A stretch of 64,000 nucleotides of DNA from NCBI GenBank assembly GCA_947165135.1, contig CAMUZE010000002.1, forward strand, positions 1 to 64,000, read 5' to 3'. Source of the DNA: an uncultured Clostridia bacterium. GTDB taxonomy: Bacteria > Bacillota_I > Bacilli_A > RF39 > UBA660. Numbering within the stretch: the stretch's first letter is position 1; every line of letters begins with the position of its first letter. The notes beneath the pieces were generated by a model. That model searched no databases, was not told where the DNA came from, and was given only the letters and a program-made list of their open reading frames with translations. Shown here in pieces: positions 30,547-42,300 of the stretch. A program made the translations under genes and the position numbers.

Positions 30547-31188
30547 TTAATTTCCTTCATTACCTTCATTTGGATCTTGGTATTCAACTAAAGTTTCCCC
30601 TAAATATTGAACAGCATGCACATTAATAGGAATAGCCAATTGGTTATTTTCAACCATTCCCAATTCAGTATCTGATTCATCATGATTTCCATCATCATCC
30701 CAATTTAATGTCACTCTTATGGTTATAACTTCATCATTTTGTATTGAAGCTAAACTAACTATTCCAGAATATGTGTTAACATCTGTCCTTATTGTGCTTC
30801 CTGAATTTAAAGCTTCAACGCTAACATTGATATTGTCTTCATAATCGATTTCATCTACTAAAAATTCAATATCATATTTTACTGCAACATCGCAGTCGGT
30901 AGCATCAAATATTAAATCAAAATACGCACTTGTTCCAGGCGCAATATATCCATCAGCAACTGTAGCAGAACTTTCATATACAAAGTTGCTTATAGTTATA
31001 TCTTCATCAAGTCCAGAAGTAATTAATTGATTACTTAATCTTATTATCCACTTTCCTATCTCATTATTTGCAATTCCATAAGCGTCTGTTTCAAATAAAG
31101 CATATGTATCTTTAAATATTAAAGCGGTTATTGCAACAAGCACAATAACGCCAGTCCATAATAATATTTTTATTTTATTCTTCTTCAT
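30547..31188 (-). CDS. SipW-type (TasA-like) exported protein
   Basis: TALIFKDTYALFETDAYGIANNEIGKWIIRLSNQLI; paralogue of 22763..23338. Confidence 0.7.
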   Translation of the reverse strand: MKKNKIKILLWTGVIVLVAITALIFKDTYALFETDAYGIANNEIGKWIIRLSNQLITSGLDEDITISNFVYESSATVADGYIAPGTSAYFDLIFDATDCDVAVKYDIEFLVDEIDYEDNINVSVEALNSGSTIRTDVNTYSGIVSLASIQNDEVITIRVTLNWDDDGNHDESDTELGMVENNQLAIPINVHAVQYLGETLVEYQDPNEGNEGN

Positions 31189-31708
31189 CTTTACTTGATT
31201 TAATTTCTTCTATTATTGAATAAACCTCATAAACTACGGCAAAAATTGTTGGGAATATAATAAAGAACATAAATCCCCATTTTGATTCTAAAATTGACAA
31301 AAGTAATCCCCATTTATGATATACTTTTGCTTCTTTAGCAGGACCCATTAATTTGTTAAATGACACAGAATCATCTCCAAAATAATATGCATCCTCTGCA
31401 TGATCAACTCTATCTATTCTATTTATTTTTCCATAATTAATAAACACAGCATCTTCTGGATTATCAATAATGAAGAATGCAAAATCTCCTACATTATATT
31501 TTTCTTCTATTACTTTTTTTGTAATAACTATATCATGTTTTAAATAATCCGGTTCTAATCTTTCATTATCAACAACAAATATTGAATAATCACCAATTTC
31601 ACTTACACTATATTTATTATAGGAAAGTAACAATATTGTAGTTACTATTGCTATAATAACCCAAATACTAATCAACACCCATTTTATTACGTTACCTATT
31701 ATCTTCAT
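31175..31708 (-). CDS. Degenerate signal peptidase I homologue (predicted pseudo-protease)
   Basis: Same architecture as SipW but SGSMxP is replaced by NERLEP and the THxVV His is absent. Confidence 0.7.
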   Translation of the reverse strand: MKIIGNVIKWVLISIWVIIAIVTTILLLSYNKYSVSEIGDYSIFVVDNERLEPDYLKHDIVITKKVIEEKYNVGDFAFFIIDNPEDAVFINYGKINRIDRVDHAEDAYYFGDDSVSFNKLMGPAKEAKVYHKWGLLLSILESKWGFMFFIIFPTIFAVVYEVYSIIEEIKSSKDEEE

Positions 31709-31743
31709 TTTACATCTCCCTACTATATTTTAATTATAATATT

Positions 31744-33255
31744 TTACTCATTTTTAGTCAATTCTTTGCCAGAATCAATAATGAATTTTATATCTTTTAA
31801 ATTGATACCTAAATTAATTATGTCATAATAGATTAATAGCTTATCGATATTTTCAATAATTTTATCTATTTGATCACTACTAATTTTTTCATCATCTACT
31901 ATAATTCCATTTAATCTGTATTTTTGACTTATCATTTCTAATACATTTTTTTCTTCTAATAGAACTATATTATCAATTACATCAACACTTCTATCATAAA
32001 TATATTTCTGTAATTCTAATAAATTATCATCTATAGATTTAATATTAATTTCCACATCTTGTTTTTGTAATAAATTAATAAAATAATTAAAATTATATGT
32101 AGTTAATTTTAAAACATCATAATAATTAGTCTCGGTTGTAAAATAATTTCTTATTACCTCTTTAATAGCAAGTTCATCTAAATCATTATATAGATTTGAA
32201 AGATTAGTAATAATTTTTTCTCTATCTAATTTGGCATTAGCGAGTTTTTCTCTATTTAATTTAAATAGTCCTTTTTTATTTATTTTCTTATTTATTGAAA
32301 ATAAATTTTTTTCTTCTTTAGATATTTCCTTTAATTTATTATTAAATAAATCTTTATATTCTTCTTTATGACTATATAATTCTTTAAAATCAGTGATAAT
32401 AAATTGATATTTTGAGTATCCTTTATATTCAATTAATGACTTTTTATAATTAACTAAATTGCCATAATTTCTAACATTCTCAGCATTTGTTATTAAACTA
32501 CTTATTAATATATTCATTTTACTATCATCATCATACTCATCAATATCTAATTTATCGTTAATAAATAAGTTATAAATATATTTTTTATTAGTGTGTTTTA
32601 TATTATCAACGTCATCTAGTTTTGCTCTATATAATGCTATATAATTATGGAAATCAAATTTAGAATATTTGGCTTTATAATAAGAATCTATCTTAGATTT
32701 GTTTTTATAATATAAATACCATATATTTAATGATATTTGCTTAATAATATTTGGCTCTTTAAAATATATTTCATTAAATATATTTTGTATTTCTTCTTTA
32801 GAATTTAATAGTGTACTTATATATAAGTTAACACTTTCAGTATGATTAAAATCTTTTTCAGTAAGAATAATTCCGACTGTTTTAAAACTATCAAATATTT
32901 CAAGTAATACTTCATTTATTTTACTTAGTCCTTCTCCACTTGAATTATTTAACTTATATAATAAGTAATTTAAATTCATTTTCTCATTAGAAGAACATCT
33001 AATATCAGATAATTTTAAAGTGTCGTAATCAATGCTAACATCTTCTAATTTTAATAATGTATTCTCATATACACTTGATATGTTAGTTCTTCTTTTGTTG
33101 ATTTCATCTTCACATTCTTTAAGTTTTACAATATATTCTTCTAAACATTTGGAAACATACTCTGTATATTTTTCTAGATTTTTCTTATTGTTTGTAGGAA
33201 GGATATCTATGTTAGAATTAATCTTTTCAATTTCTTCATTAATTTTATCAATCAT
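31744..33255 (-). CDS. Large helical/coiled-coil cytoplasmic protein of unknown function
   Basis: 503-aa K/E/N-rich ORF without TM; ATG overlaps the stop of a 33-aa ORF. Confidence 0.6.
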   Translation of the reverse strand: MIDKINEEIEKINSNIDILPTNNKKNLEKYTEYVSKCLEEYIVKLKECEDEINKRRTNISSVYENTLLKLEDVSIDYDTLKLSDIRCSSNEKMNLNYLLYKLNNSSGEGLSKINEVLLEIFDSFKTVGIILTEKDFNHTESVNLYISTLLNSKEEIQNIFNEIYFKEPNIIKQISLNIWYLYYKNKSKIDSYYKAKYSKFDFHNYIALYRAKLDDVDNIKHTNKKYIYNLFINDKLDIDEYDDDSKMNILISSLITNAENVRNYGNLVNYKKSLIEYKGYSKYQFIITDFKELYSHKEEYKDLFNNKLKEISKEEKNLFSINKKINKKGLFKLNREKLANAKLDREKIITNLSNLYNDLDELAIKEVIRNYFTTETNYYDVLKLTTYNFNYFINLLQKQDVEINIKSIDDNLLELQKYIYDRSVDVIDNIVLLEEKNVLEMISQKYRLNGIIVDDEKISSDQIDKIIENIDKLLIYYDIINLGINLKDIKFIIDSGKELTKNE

Positions 33256-33349
33256 TTTTAGTATCCTCCAATTTTTGATTTAAACTTTTAACAAAACTTT
33301 TTAATATTTTGTAAAGTTCCAATAATTCTTTATTATTTAATTCGTTCAT
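33248..33349 (-). CDS. 33-aa small ORF, translationally coupled to 31744..33255
   Basis: MNELNNKELLELYKILKSFVKSLNQKLEDTKND; SD GGGAGGAATTT; stop overlaps next ATG. Confidence 0.55.
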   Translation of the reverse strand: MNELNNKELLELYKILKSFVKSLNQKLEDTKND

Positions 33350-33359
33350 AAATTCCTCC

Positions 33360-36300
33360 CTATTTTATTATAATATACCTTTCTAATGTACCAATTATTG
33401 AAGTATCTCCATACAAGATAAATTCTATTTTATAAGTACCTGTTAATAAATCATCTTTGAGTGTAAATATTACTTGTGCATTATCAGTTGGATTATCTAA
33501 GAATATATATTCGTTAGTATTATATCCTTGGAACAATATATTATCTAAGTAATCAGCAGCATCCACTAATGTATAAGTTGTATCATATACTGTATTGTAG
33601 TTTCTTCTATACATTTTAAAATTAATCTTTGGGCTTGTCAAACCTGAATTATATCTTACGTTGTATACTATTGTATTATCACCATTAGCATTTGTTCCAG
33701 TTGCAGCATCTATCATCATTTCTTCAGCGCTAGTTTCAATATTTAAACCATATATTTCATTTACAATTTCAATATCAAGATCAACATAATCTGAAGAATT
33801 TAATCCATAGTAGATGCCATCTGGAGAACCGAACGTCTCGACTCGTAGTTTGTAATCTCCACTTGCAAGACTCGATGTTCCAGTATTAACAATTATCCAT
33901 TTTTCAGCACTATCAACCTTGTCTGCAATTTTAACTCTTGTAGTTCCATCAATATTTGGATAATATCTATCTTCACCAATTGTATAATATAGTCCAAGAA
34001 GAGTAATACCAGGAACAACATTACCATCTTCATTAATTAATGATATCTTAATACCCAATTTAGAATCAAAGTAATGTGTATCATATATAGTTGCAGAACC
34101 AATAGTAGATTGTGTGTATTCAATATCTAAGTCAGCTGTGAATGTTTCACCTGCATATATTTTTTCTTTATCAAGTTCACCATCTATATCTATTACAGCA
34201 TCCTTATTTGCATAAATATTATACACCAAATCTAAATGTTGTGGTGCTAAAACACTATAAATTGTATCGTTTGTTGCATTTCTTATTTCTAGTAATAATT
34301 CATTATTAAGAGCATCGGATGTAATATTAGTATCGCCAAAATCAATTATAAATATAAAATCTTCATTACAATAATTATTTGCTGTACAATACTCACTATT
34401 TTTAGTAGCATCATTATAATAAACACCACTATTTATAGCTCCCATAACCTCCAAAATTGAGAAATTATATGTTGCTTCATTATATAAACTTAATTGTGAT
34501 GTTGCAGACGTAACATCATTTTGAGTTATAACATGATAATAATATTCTGGTGTATTTTTACTTAAGTCTATCATAGTAATTTTAGTATTCAATGGTAATA
34601 CATAATTTGATACCAACGTTCTATAATATCCAGTTCTATATATTGTAGATCCAGAGTTAAATAATGAATAATATGTACTTATCGCAGATGATGAAGTTAT
34701 ATTAGCAGTAGTTGATGTAAATAAATCATATTTTCTACCTGGTGTTAAAGCACCTTCATAGTTTACAGTATCAAATAATGTACGGGTTAAATTAGCAGTA
34801 ATTATTAATCTTTTTGTTTCTTTAGTTAGTGCATCAATTTGTCTTACAGACATTAATTGAATTCTAACTCTACCCATATCTCCAGAAGTACCAATATTCT
34901 TTGAGTGATGTAAATAGAATAACACAGTTGGTGTAGATGTACTATTACCACCAACATATTCTCTGGTTCCAATTATATTATTATTTGCTCTTGATAAGAA
35001 CGAAGTATAACCATTAGTTAACCAACCAGAGTTACTTGTTTCCATTGAAAGACCCATGATTGTGTCTGCATCATTAGTAGTATTAGCTATCTTACTAATG
35101 TTTGTTTTTTCAACTAATTGAATGCCACTGGCTAATTCACTATAATCAAATCCAAGAATTTGGAAACTTGTATTTGGATCTGTAAAGTCTCTTAATGATA
35201 ACTCAGTAGTACCAAGAGTTGAATATTTAGATGCAGATAAGTCAACTTCATATTCAATAACGCCTTCACCAATAGTCCACATGTACATTTGTCCAACAGG
35301 TGGTATTGGTTCTATATAATTAATTTTATTTTTACTTGTTTCCTCATCAATATAGTTAGTATAAAAACCATCAACTTCTATATCATGATTTGTTTTATGA
35401 AGTCCTAAGACATAAGAACTTACATTATCAAATACGCCTCCCCAATCAAGAACTTCATCATAATTAAACTTATTATAAATACCTGTGTTAATTGTTCCAT
35501 TTCCATTATATTTATACATTCCAAAGAATGACATACCGCTTACTTCGCCATAGTCTGTTGCACTTTGGTTTTTAGCAATATTTAATTTCTTATCTGCAAA
35601 CATGTATACTCTATTGTCAACATTTTTAGTAACAGTTCCATGTTCAGTGTCTATTTGTACAGCAGCAAGGGAACCATTGCTAGTTAAACTCTTAAATTCT
35701 TTTAACAAGTTAGCACCAGTTTCCAAGAATAATGTTGAATTATTCTTAAGATCTAATTCATCTATTCTAGATAATGTAAATAGAACATCTGAATATTCAT
35801 TTTCTCTATCTGTTGCTCCTTCTAATACAATAGAAGAATTATCAATTACTAATAAATTTGTTCTTTGTATAGATACATTTCTCTTAGGATCATTAAATGT
35901 ACCATAATTTTTGATAGTAACAGTACTATCACCTGCTGCAGTTGAAGCATTACCACTTCCAAAGATTGAGCCTGATATAGTAAACTGATTTCTATTTGCT
36001 CCGTTAATATTAACATTAATACCTTGAGTAACACTAATGAATGTCCAGTCATATACATCAGAACCTGATGCATTGGCTTCGCCACCACCGAATACAGTTC
36101 CACTTATAACAATGTCACCACTACTAATTCCATTTACTAGTGTAACATCATTTCCTATGTTAACATCTGTTTCACCATATACTTTAGAAGTATTTGCGCC
36201 ACCATACACATTTCCATGTATTATAGCACCTGCAATTTTTACTGATGCAACGGAATTATCTGCTGATTGAGTACCAGTTTCGGCGGCATTTCCACCACCG

Positions 36301-39300
36301 AATACTGAGCATGAACTTAGAAGTGTACAACTCGATGTTCCAACCTCAGTAGTTCCACCAACTATAATACTTGTGTTTCCAAGTACTTTTGCAGTTGCTC
36401 CATTACCTCCAGCATAAGCACTTGTTCCTAAAGTAGAATCATTTATCATAACATCAGTGCTTCCTAGAACAATACCATTATTTCCTCCGCCATAGATGCT
36501 TCCACCTACAGTAATTCCATCCATTTTAAGTTCAGTTGAACCATTAACGGCAGCAGAAGTACCATTTCCAGCAGCATATACTGAACCATCTATAGTTGTT
36601 GTTCCATTAATTATTACAGATGTATTTGTTCCAACAGTACCATTATTTCCTCCACCATATACATCGTGGGCTAAAGTACCATCAGTTATTGTCAATTCAG
36701 TTGAACCAGTGACAGTTGCGGATAAACCATTTCCTCCGGCAAATACTGAGCCATATATGGCAGTTCCATCAATTGTTATTGATGTGTTTCCACCAACTGT
36801 ACCATTATTTCCTCCACCATATACATCATGTGATACAGATCCATCTATTATTTGTAATTCAGTTGTCCCACTTACTGTTGCGGATGAACCATTTCCTCCG
36901 GCAAATACTGATCCAGTAACCGGTACATTATCAATAATTATATTAGTGTTTCCACCGACAGTACCGTTGTTTCCTCCACCATATACATCTACCGCTACTG
37001 TACTATCAGTAATAGTTAGTCCAGTATTAACACCTACAGAAGCAGTTGTACCTTTACCACCAGCAAACACTGAACCACTTAATGCAGAAGAATCAATTGT
37101 CACTGAAGTACTTCCAGTTACAGCACCATTATTTCCTCCACCATAAACATCTCCGCCTATTGTACCATCAGTAATTGTTAGTCCTGTTGATCCACTTACT
37201 GTCGCTGTTGAACCATTTCCTCCGGCAAATACAGATGCACCAACAGATGCATTATCTATTTCAACCGAAGTATTTCCAGTTACAACGCCTTGGTTTCCTC
37301 CACCATATAGATTACCAGTTACGCTTCCTCCTAGTAAATCAACATCTACATTTCCATTTACATTAGCAGCATTACCACCACCATATAATGTGTTAATAGT
37401 TCCACCATTAACTACAGTAGTTGCACTTGTTACAGCTGCTTGGTTTCCTCCACCATATACATTTGTTATGGTTCCAGTTGTTATTTCTACATTTGTATCA
37501 CCTGAAGCGGCATTATTACCACCACCATATACATCAGTAATAACACCAGTGGTTACAGTTACATTAGTTGTTGTAGTTGAACCTCCTGCGTTGTTTCCAC
37601 CATATAAACTAGTTATAGTTCCATGATTAATTGTTATATTTGATGTGGTAACAGTTCCACTTTGATTAGAACCACCAAAAACACTAGTAACATGTAAATT
37701 GTTATTTGATGGAGTAATATTTACATTAGTTGTTGCAGCACCAGCTTGATTTCCCCCGCCATATACTGCGCCAATTGTATTTGTTGCATTATTTACTGTT
37801 ACATGTGTAGCCTCTGTTACAGCAGCTTTGTTTCCACCACCATATATTAAATTAGTTGTTCCGTTGTTTACTGTTACAAAAGTATTTGTTGCCGGTGCTT
37901 CATTACCACCACCAAATATAGTTGTTGCTGTTCCACCAGTTAATGTTACATTTGCAGCAGTTGTTGTGCCACCAGCATTATTTGCACCATATGCAGTTGT
38001 TGTTGTTCCACCATTAATAACTAAGTTAGATGTTCCAACATCACCTGTTGTATTAGATCCACCATATGCATTAGTGATTGTACCATTATTGATTGTTACA
38101 TGAGTAGTTGTAACACCTACTGAGTTACCTCCACCATATACATTTGTTACTGTACCTTTTCCAATAGTAACATTTGATGTAGTAACAAGTCCTGACTGGT
38201 TAGATCCACCATATACATTTGTCACATTTATATTATTACTTCCAGATTGAGATATTAAATTAACATTTGTAGTAGTTGCTCCTGCTTGATTTCCTCCACC
38301 ATATACATTTGGAATAGTGTTAGTGGCATTACGAACATTAACAGTTGTAGTTCCTGTACTAACTAAGTTACCACCACCATATACAGCGGAAGTTACCGCT
38401 CCTCCATTAATATTAACAGTTGTTGCGTTACATGTACCACCTTGGTTATTACCACCAAATATAGTACTTGTTGACCCTCCAGTTACATCTATTGTAGTCG
38501 TAAGGACTGTTCCACTCTGGTTAGAACCACCATACATAGTAGTTACTGAACCACCCCTCATGTATATGTGTGTATTATCAACAGAAGTTTTATTTCCACC
38601 ACCATATACATTTGTAATAGTTCCGCCATCTATATACACAAGGGGATCTTTTGCAGGCTTTCCAGCCTCATCAAATCCACCAAATACGCTTCCTATTGTC
38701 CCCCCATTTATATCAACTGTTATTTGACCAGGTACATAAGGAGTATAAGTACTACTACCTTTTGCACCCCCAAATACTGAGTCAGTAATTGTTCCTTTGT
38801 TTACTGTTACATTAACTGTTTTGTTATTAGCAGCAGGATTTGTTGCAACTGCATTAACTGTACCATAAGCACTACCACCATATACTGAACCATTAATAGT
38901 TGGGCCAGTTGATGATGTACCAATATTTACAGAGATATTATTATTTACAAAAGTACCATAATTGGTTGCATCTTGATAGCCACCTTCACCGCCACCATAT
39001 ACATCTGTTTTTACTGTACCCGCTTGTATATTTACAGTTGAAGAGCCATAAATTCTTCCTTTAGTACGAGAACCACCATATACTGAACCGTCTACTGTTC
39101 CGTCATCCATTGTAATTGTAATATTACACGTATTTCTATCAGTTCCAGCACCATTGTTATTTCCACCACCATATACTGAACCCTTTATTTCACCGCCGTG
39201 AATTATTATGTTAGTTGAATATGTTTGGTTAGTGCCTTTTTGTCCAGTTGCACCATGGTTTCCTCCACCATATACATTTTTATTTATAGTGGCTTCACCA

Positions 39301-42300
39301 TCTATAATAACATTTGAATTGTTAACAGTTCCAATTGAACTATATCCTTCTCGTCCATTTCCAATTCCAAATACACTTCCAGCTTCTACTTGTGAATTAG
39401 TTTCTAGTGTTCCAGATGCAATATTAGGATCTCCTATCACTGCTTTTCCGCCAATATATACATAAGAATCACCATCTACTGTACTTGTATACTGTGTATC
39501 ATCGCCTTCAATTCCGTTAGATCCACCAAATACCGCATAATTAACACGGCCACCAGTTACTTGAATAATTCTATTTCCATAAGTTTCACTTCGTCCGGCA
39601 CCTCCTATGATAACATCAACATATCCACCTTTCATATTGATATAACTATCATTATATGAACTAATATTAGATGTAGATAGAGGGCCACCTATTAAATTGT
39701 AAATCCAGCCGCCTTCAACTATTGCAAATCTTGGGCTAGTATGACTACCATTACCACGGCCGCCAACATATATACCAGCAGCATAATCTGCTTTATTACT
39801 TCCATATCTTCCACTTTTAACAAGAGTATGTAACATAGGAGTGGTAATATTAGTTCCTTTTATGTCTCCAAACCATGATCCTGATAAACAGTACATTACA
39901 TCTAATTTAGAAGACGTAGCAGGTGTTGTTTCAGTTACTTTATCATAATCATTTCCAAACGTTCCATATGCATCAACATATTGAGTAAACGAACTCAAAT
40001 AGTTTGCATTAGCGCCTGTAGTGGTTAATCCCAAGTTATTATATATACCTGATTCAACTATAAATGTGTATCTGGCCATATTAGAACTACTTACGGAACT
40101 CATATTTCCACCAATAACGTAATCAAAACTAACAGTAGTGTTATTATATGATGTAATATTTCTTCCTATCTTACAATTATGATAGTTACAATACATACTA
40201 TCATATGCTGGGGTGGTATAGTAATTATATCTACTTCCTCCACGTACCTGAGGCGATGTATCATCATCTATTCTATCCACACCTCTTATACGCATATTTT
40301 CAATTTTTGTATCATTATAAGCAAGTATTCTTAGTTCTCTTGCGTCCCAATAATATGAACTTATATTATTTGTATTACCTTGAACAGCAGTAAAAGTAAA
40401 TGGTTTATTTTGAGAACTTCCCCAAGTACCAGTTATATTTCCTCCCATCACTACAATGTTTGTATCTCTAGTTGTTTTGTAATATAGAATATCTCCATTA
40501 GTATAAACTTCAGGATTATTATTTATATCATAGAATTGTATTAATTCATAATAATTGCATCCACCATTAGTGTTACAAGTACCACTTGTCATTACATCGC
40601 CATCAGAATCAAAGTATCCAACTAATGACCCGTTTCTTGGAATATTTATAGTTCTATAATATCCTGCAGTAGATTCACCAACAGGTATTTCTGATGTATA
40701 ATTTAACGTTGCTGGAACAGTTGAAATAGTCATAGTGCCATTAACAAGTTTATAATAATCTGTATTGCTATTATATGTACCAGTAGCAGGTTCATAAAAA
40801 TAACATCTTCCAAATAAACCAGCGCTACATCTACCAGTTAATGGATTACCATTAGCATCAACTGCTCCCGCTGGATAATTGTTGTTATTACGAATATTGG
40901 AATATACATAAAAACCTGTTATGTCATACGTGTATGTTACAGCTGAAATAGCATGAAATCCATCATCTTCTAAATAACCAAATGTGTTAGACCAACTACT
41001 TGCATATGTTGTGATTGCTCCAACACCCCAAATTGCATAGAAATTGATATTGATGTTTTCAGGTGTTGTTCCATTATAAGTAATAGGTATTTTAACACTT
41101 CTAACATAAATATCTGTGTCTAGTGAAATTATAGCGTCACTATAATCAGTTAGCCAACCTTGGAATACACGATTATTAGGATTCTTACTATACGGATTAT
41201 CTATCAAATCAAACTCAACATAATCATCCGAAGTATTACTGCTTGTTCCATTATCATTAATTGGGTATACTTTGTAGTAAACAAATTGATTATGATTTTC
41301 GCTTGCAGATAAAACTCCTGTATATCTATTTTGATAATCCCTACCATAATAATGTGTTTCAATATACACTAAATTTGAATCGTTATATATATTTTTCTTT
41401 GTTGTAGTAGGTAGTGTCCCATCAGAAGAGTAAGTATAATTTAATCCATCATAATAATTAGCATCGCTTTCATATTCATTTATATATACTACTGTTCCTT
41501 CCGTACCACTATTATGAGCAGATGGAGCATTAGCTCTTAATGACTTAGTTCCTCTTTTAGGTGATGATTCATTTTTACCATTGTTTTGAAGTTTAAATAC
41601 ATTATCTTGTATTTTCCATTTTATATCGCTACCATCATTTAACAAATCTAACATTGCCTTTGTTGAGTAATTATTATTAAATTCTATTTTATTTTCATTG
41701 TTAACACGATATTTATACATAGTATCACTATCTTTAATATCATAATCTCCCATTAATGGTAATGTTGTAGTATTATAAATAATATTTTCAATAGTTGAAC
41801 CACCATAATTGCCAATTAATAAAGGACTTAATAATGTGCTTTCTGAACCAGATATACTAATATTTCGAACGACATTTTCTTGATTATCATAAAGAATAAA
41901 AACAGTTGAATAAATGTCTTTGCCTATGTCTTTTGTATTAATTCTAACGTTATTAATTGATATGTTTTTAATAGTTGAATGATCTGCACTTGATATTAAA
42001 GCAACATTGACTTTAGTTATTTCTATTTTCCCTTCTTTAATTTCACCAGGTATATCTTCAGGAGCATTATCATCTTTTACAGTTTCAATATCAGTATTAT
42101 CCTCGATACTATCAGTCTTTTCGCTAACGTCATTATCAGATTCAGAGTTTGTAATATTGTTAGGTATCTCATCATCTTTTTTATTAGTTTCTGCAGGTTC
42201 TTCATCTTTAATAGAGGCTACTTCTTCCCCACTACCACCATTATTTTCAGTTTTTCCTTCATCATTAGTATATGTAGTATCTTCATTTGCATTTTCTAGT

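Noticed and set aside
35930-39300. CRISPR-like or satellite array
   Set aside because: The periodic motif is coding repeats within one long open frame with degenerate units, not identical repeats with unique spacers.
35602-39465. Plus-strand ORFs (e.g. 36496..37146, 37828..38103, 38317..38727)
   Set aside because: Antisense artefacts of the repetitive giant gene; Pro/Val-rich low-complexity translations (PFPPANTEP, PLFPPPYTS) mirror the YGGGN codons.
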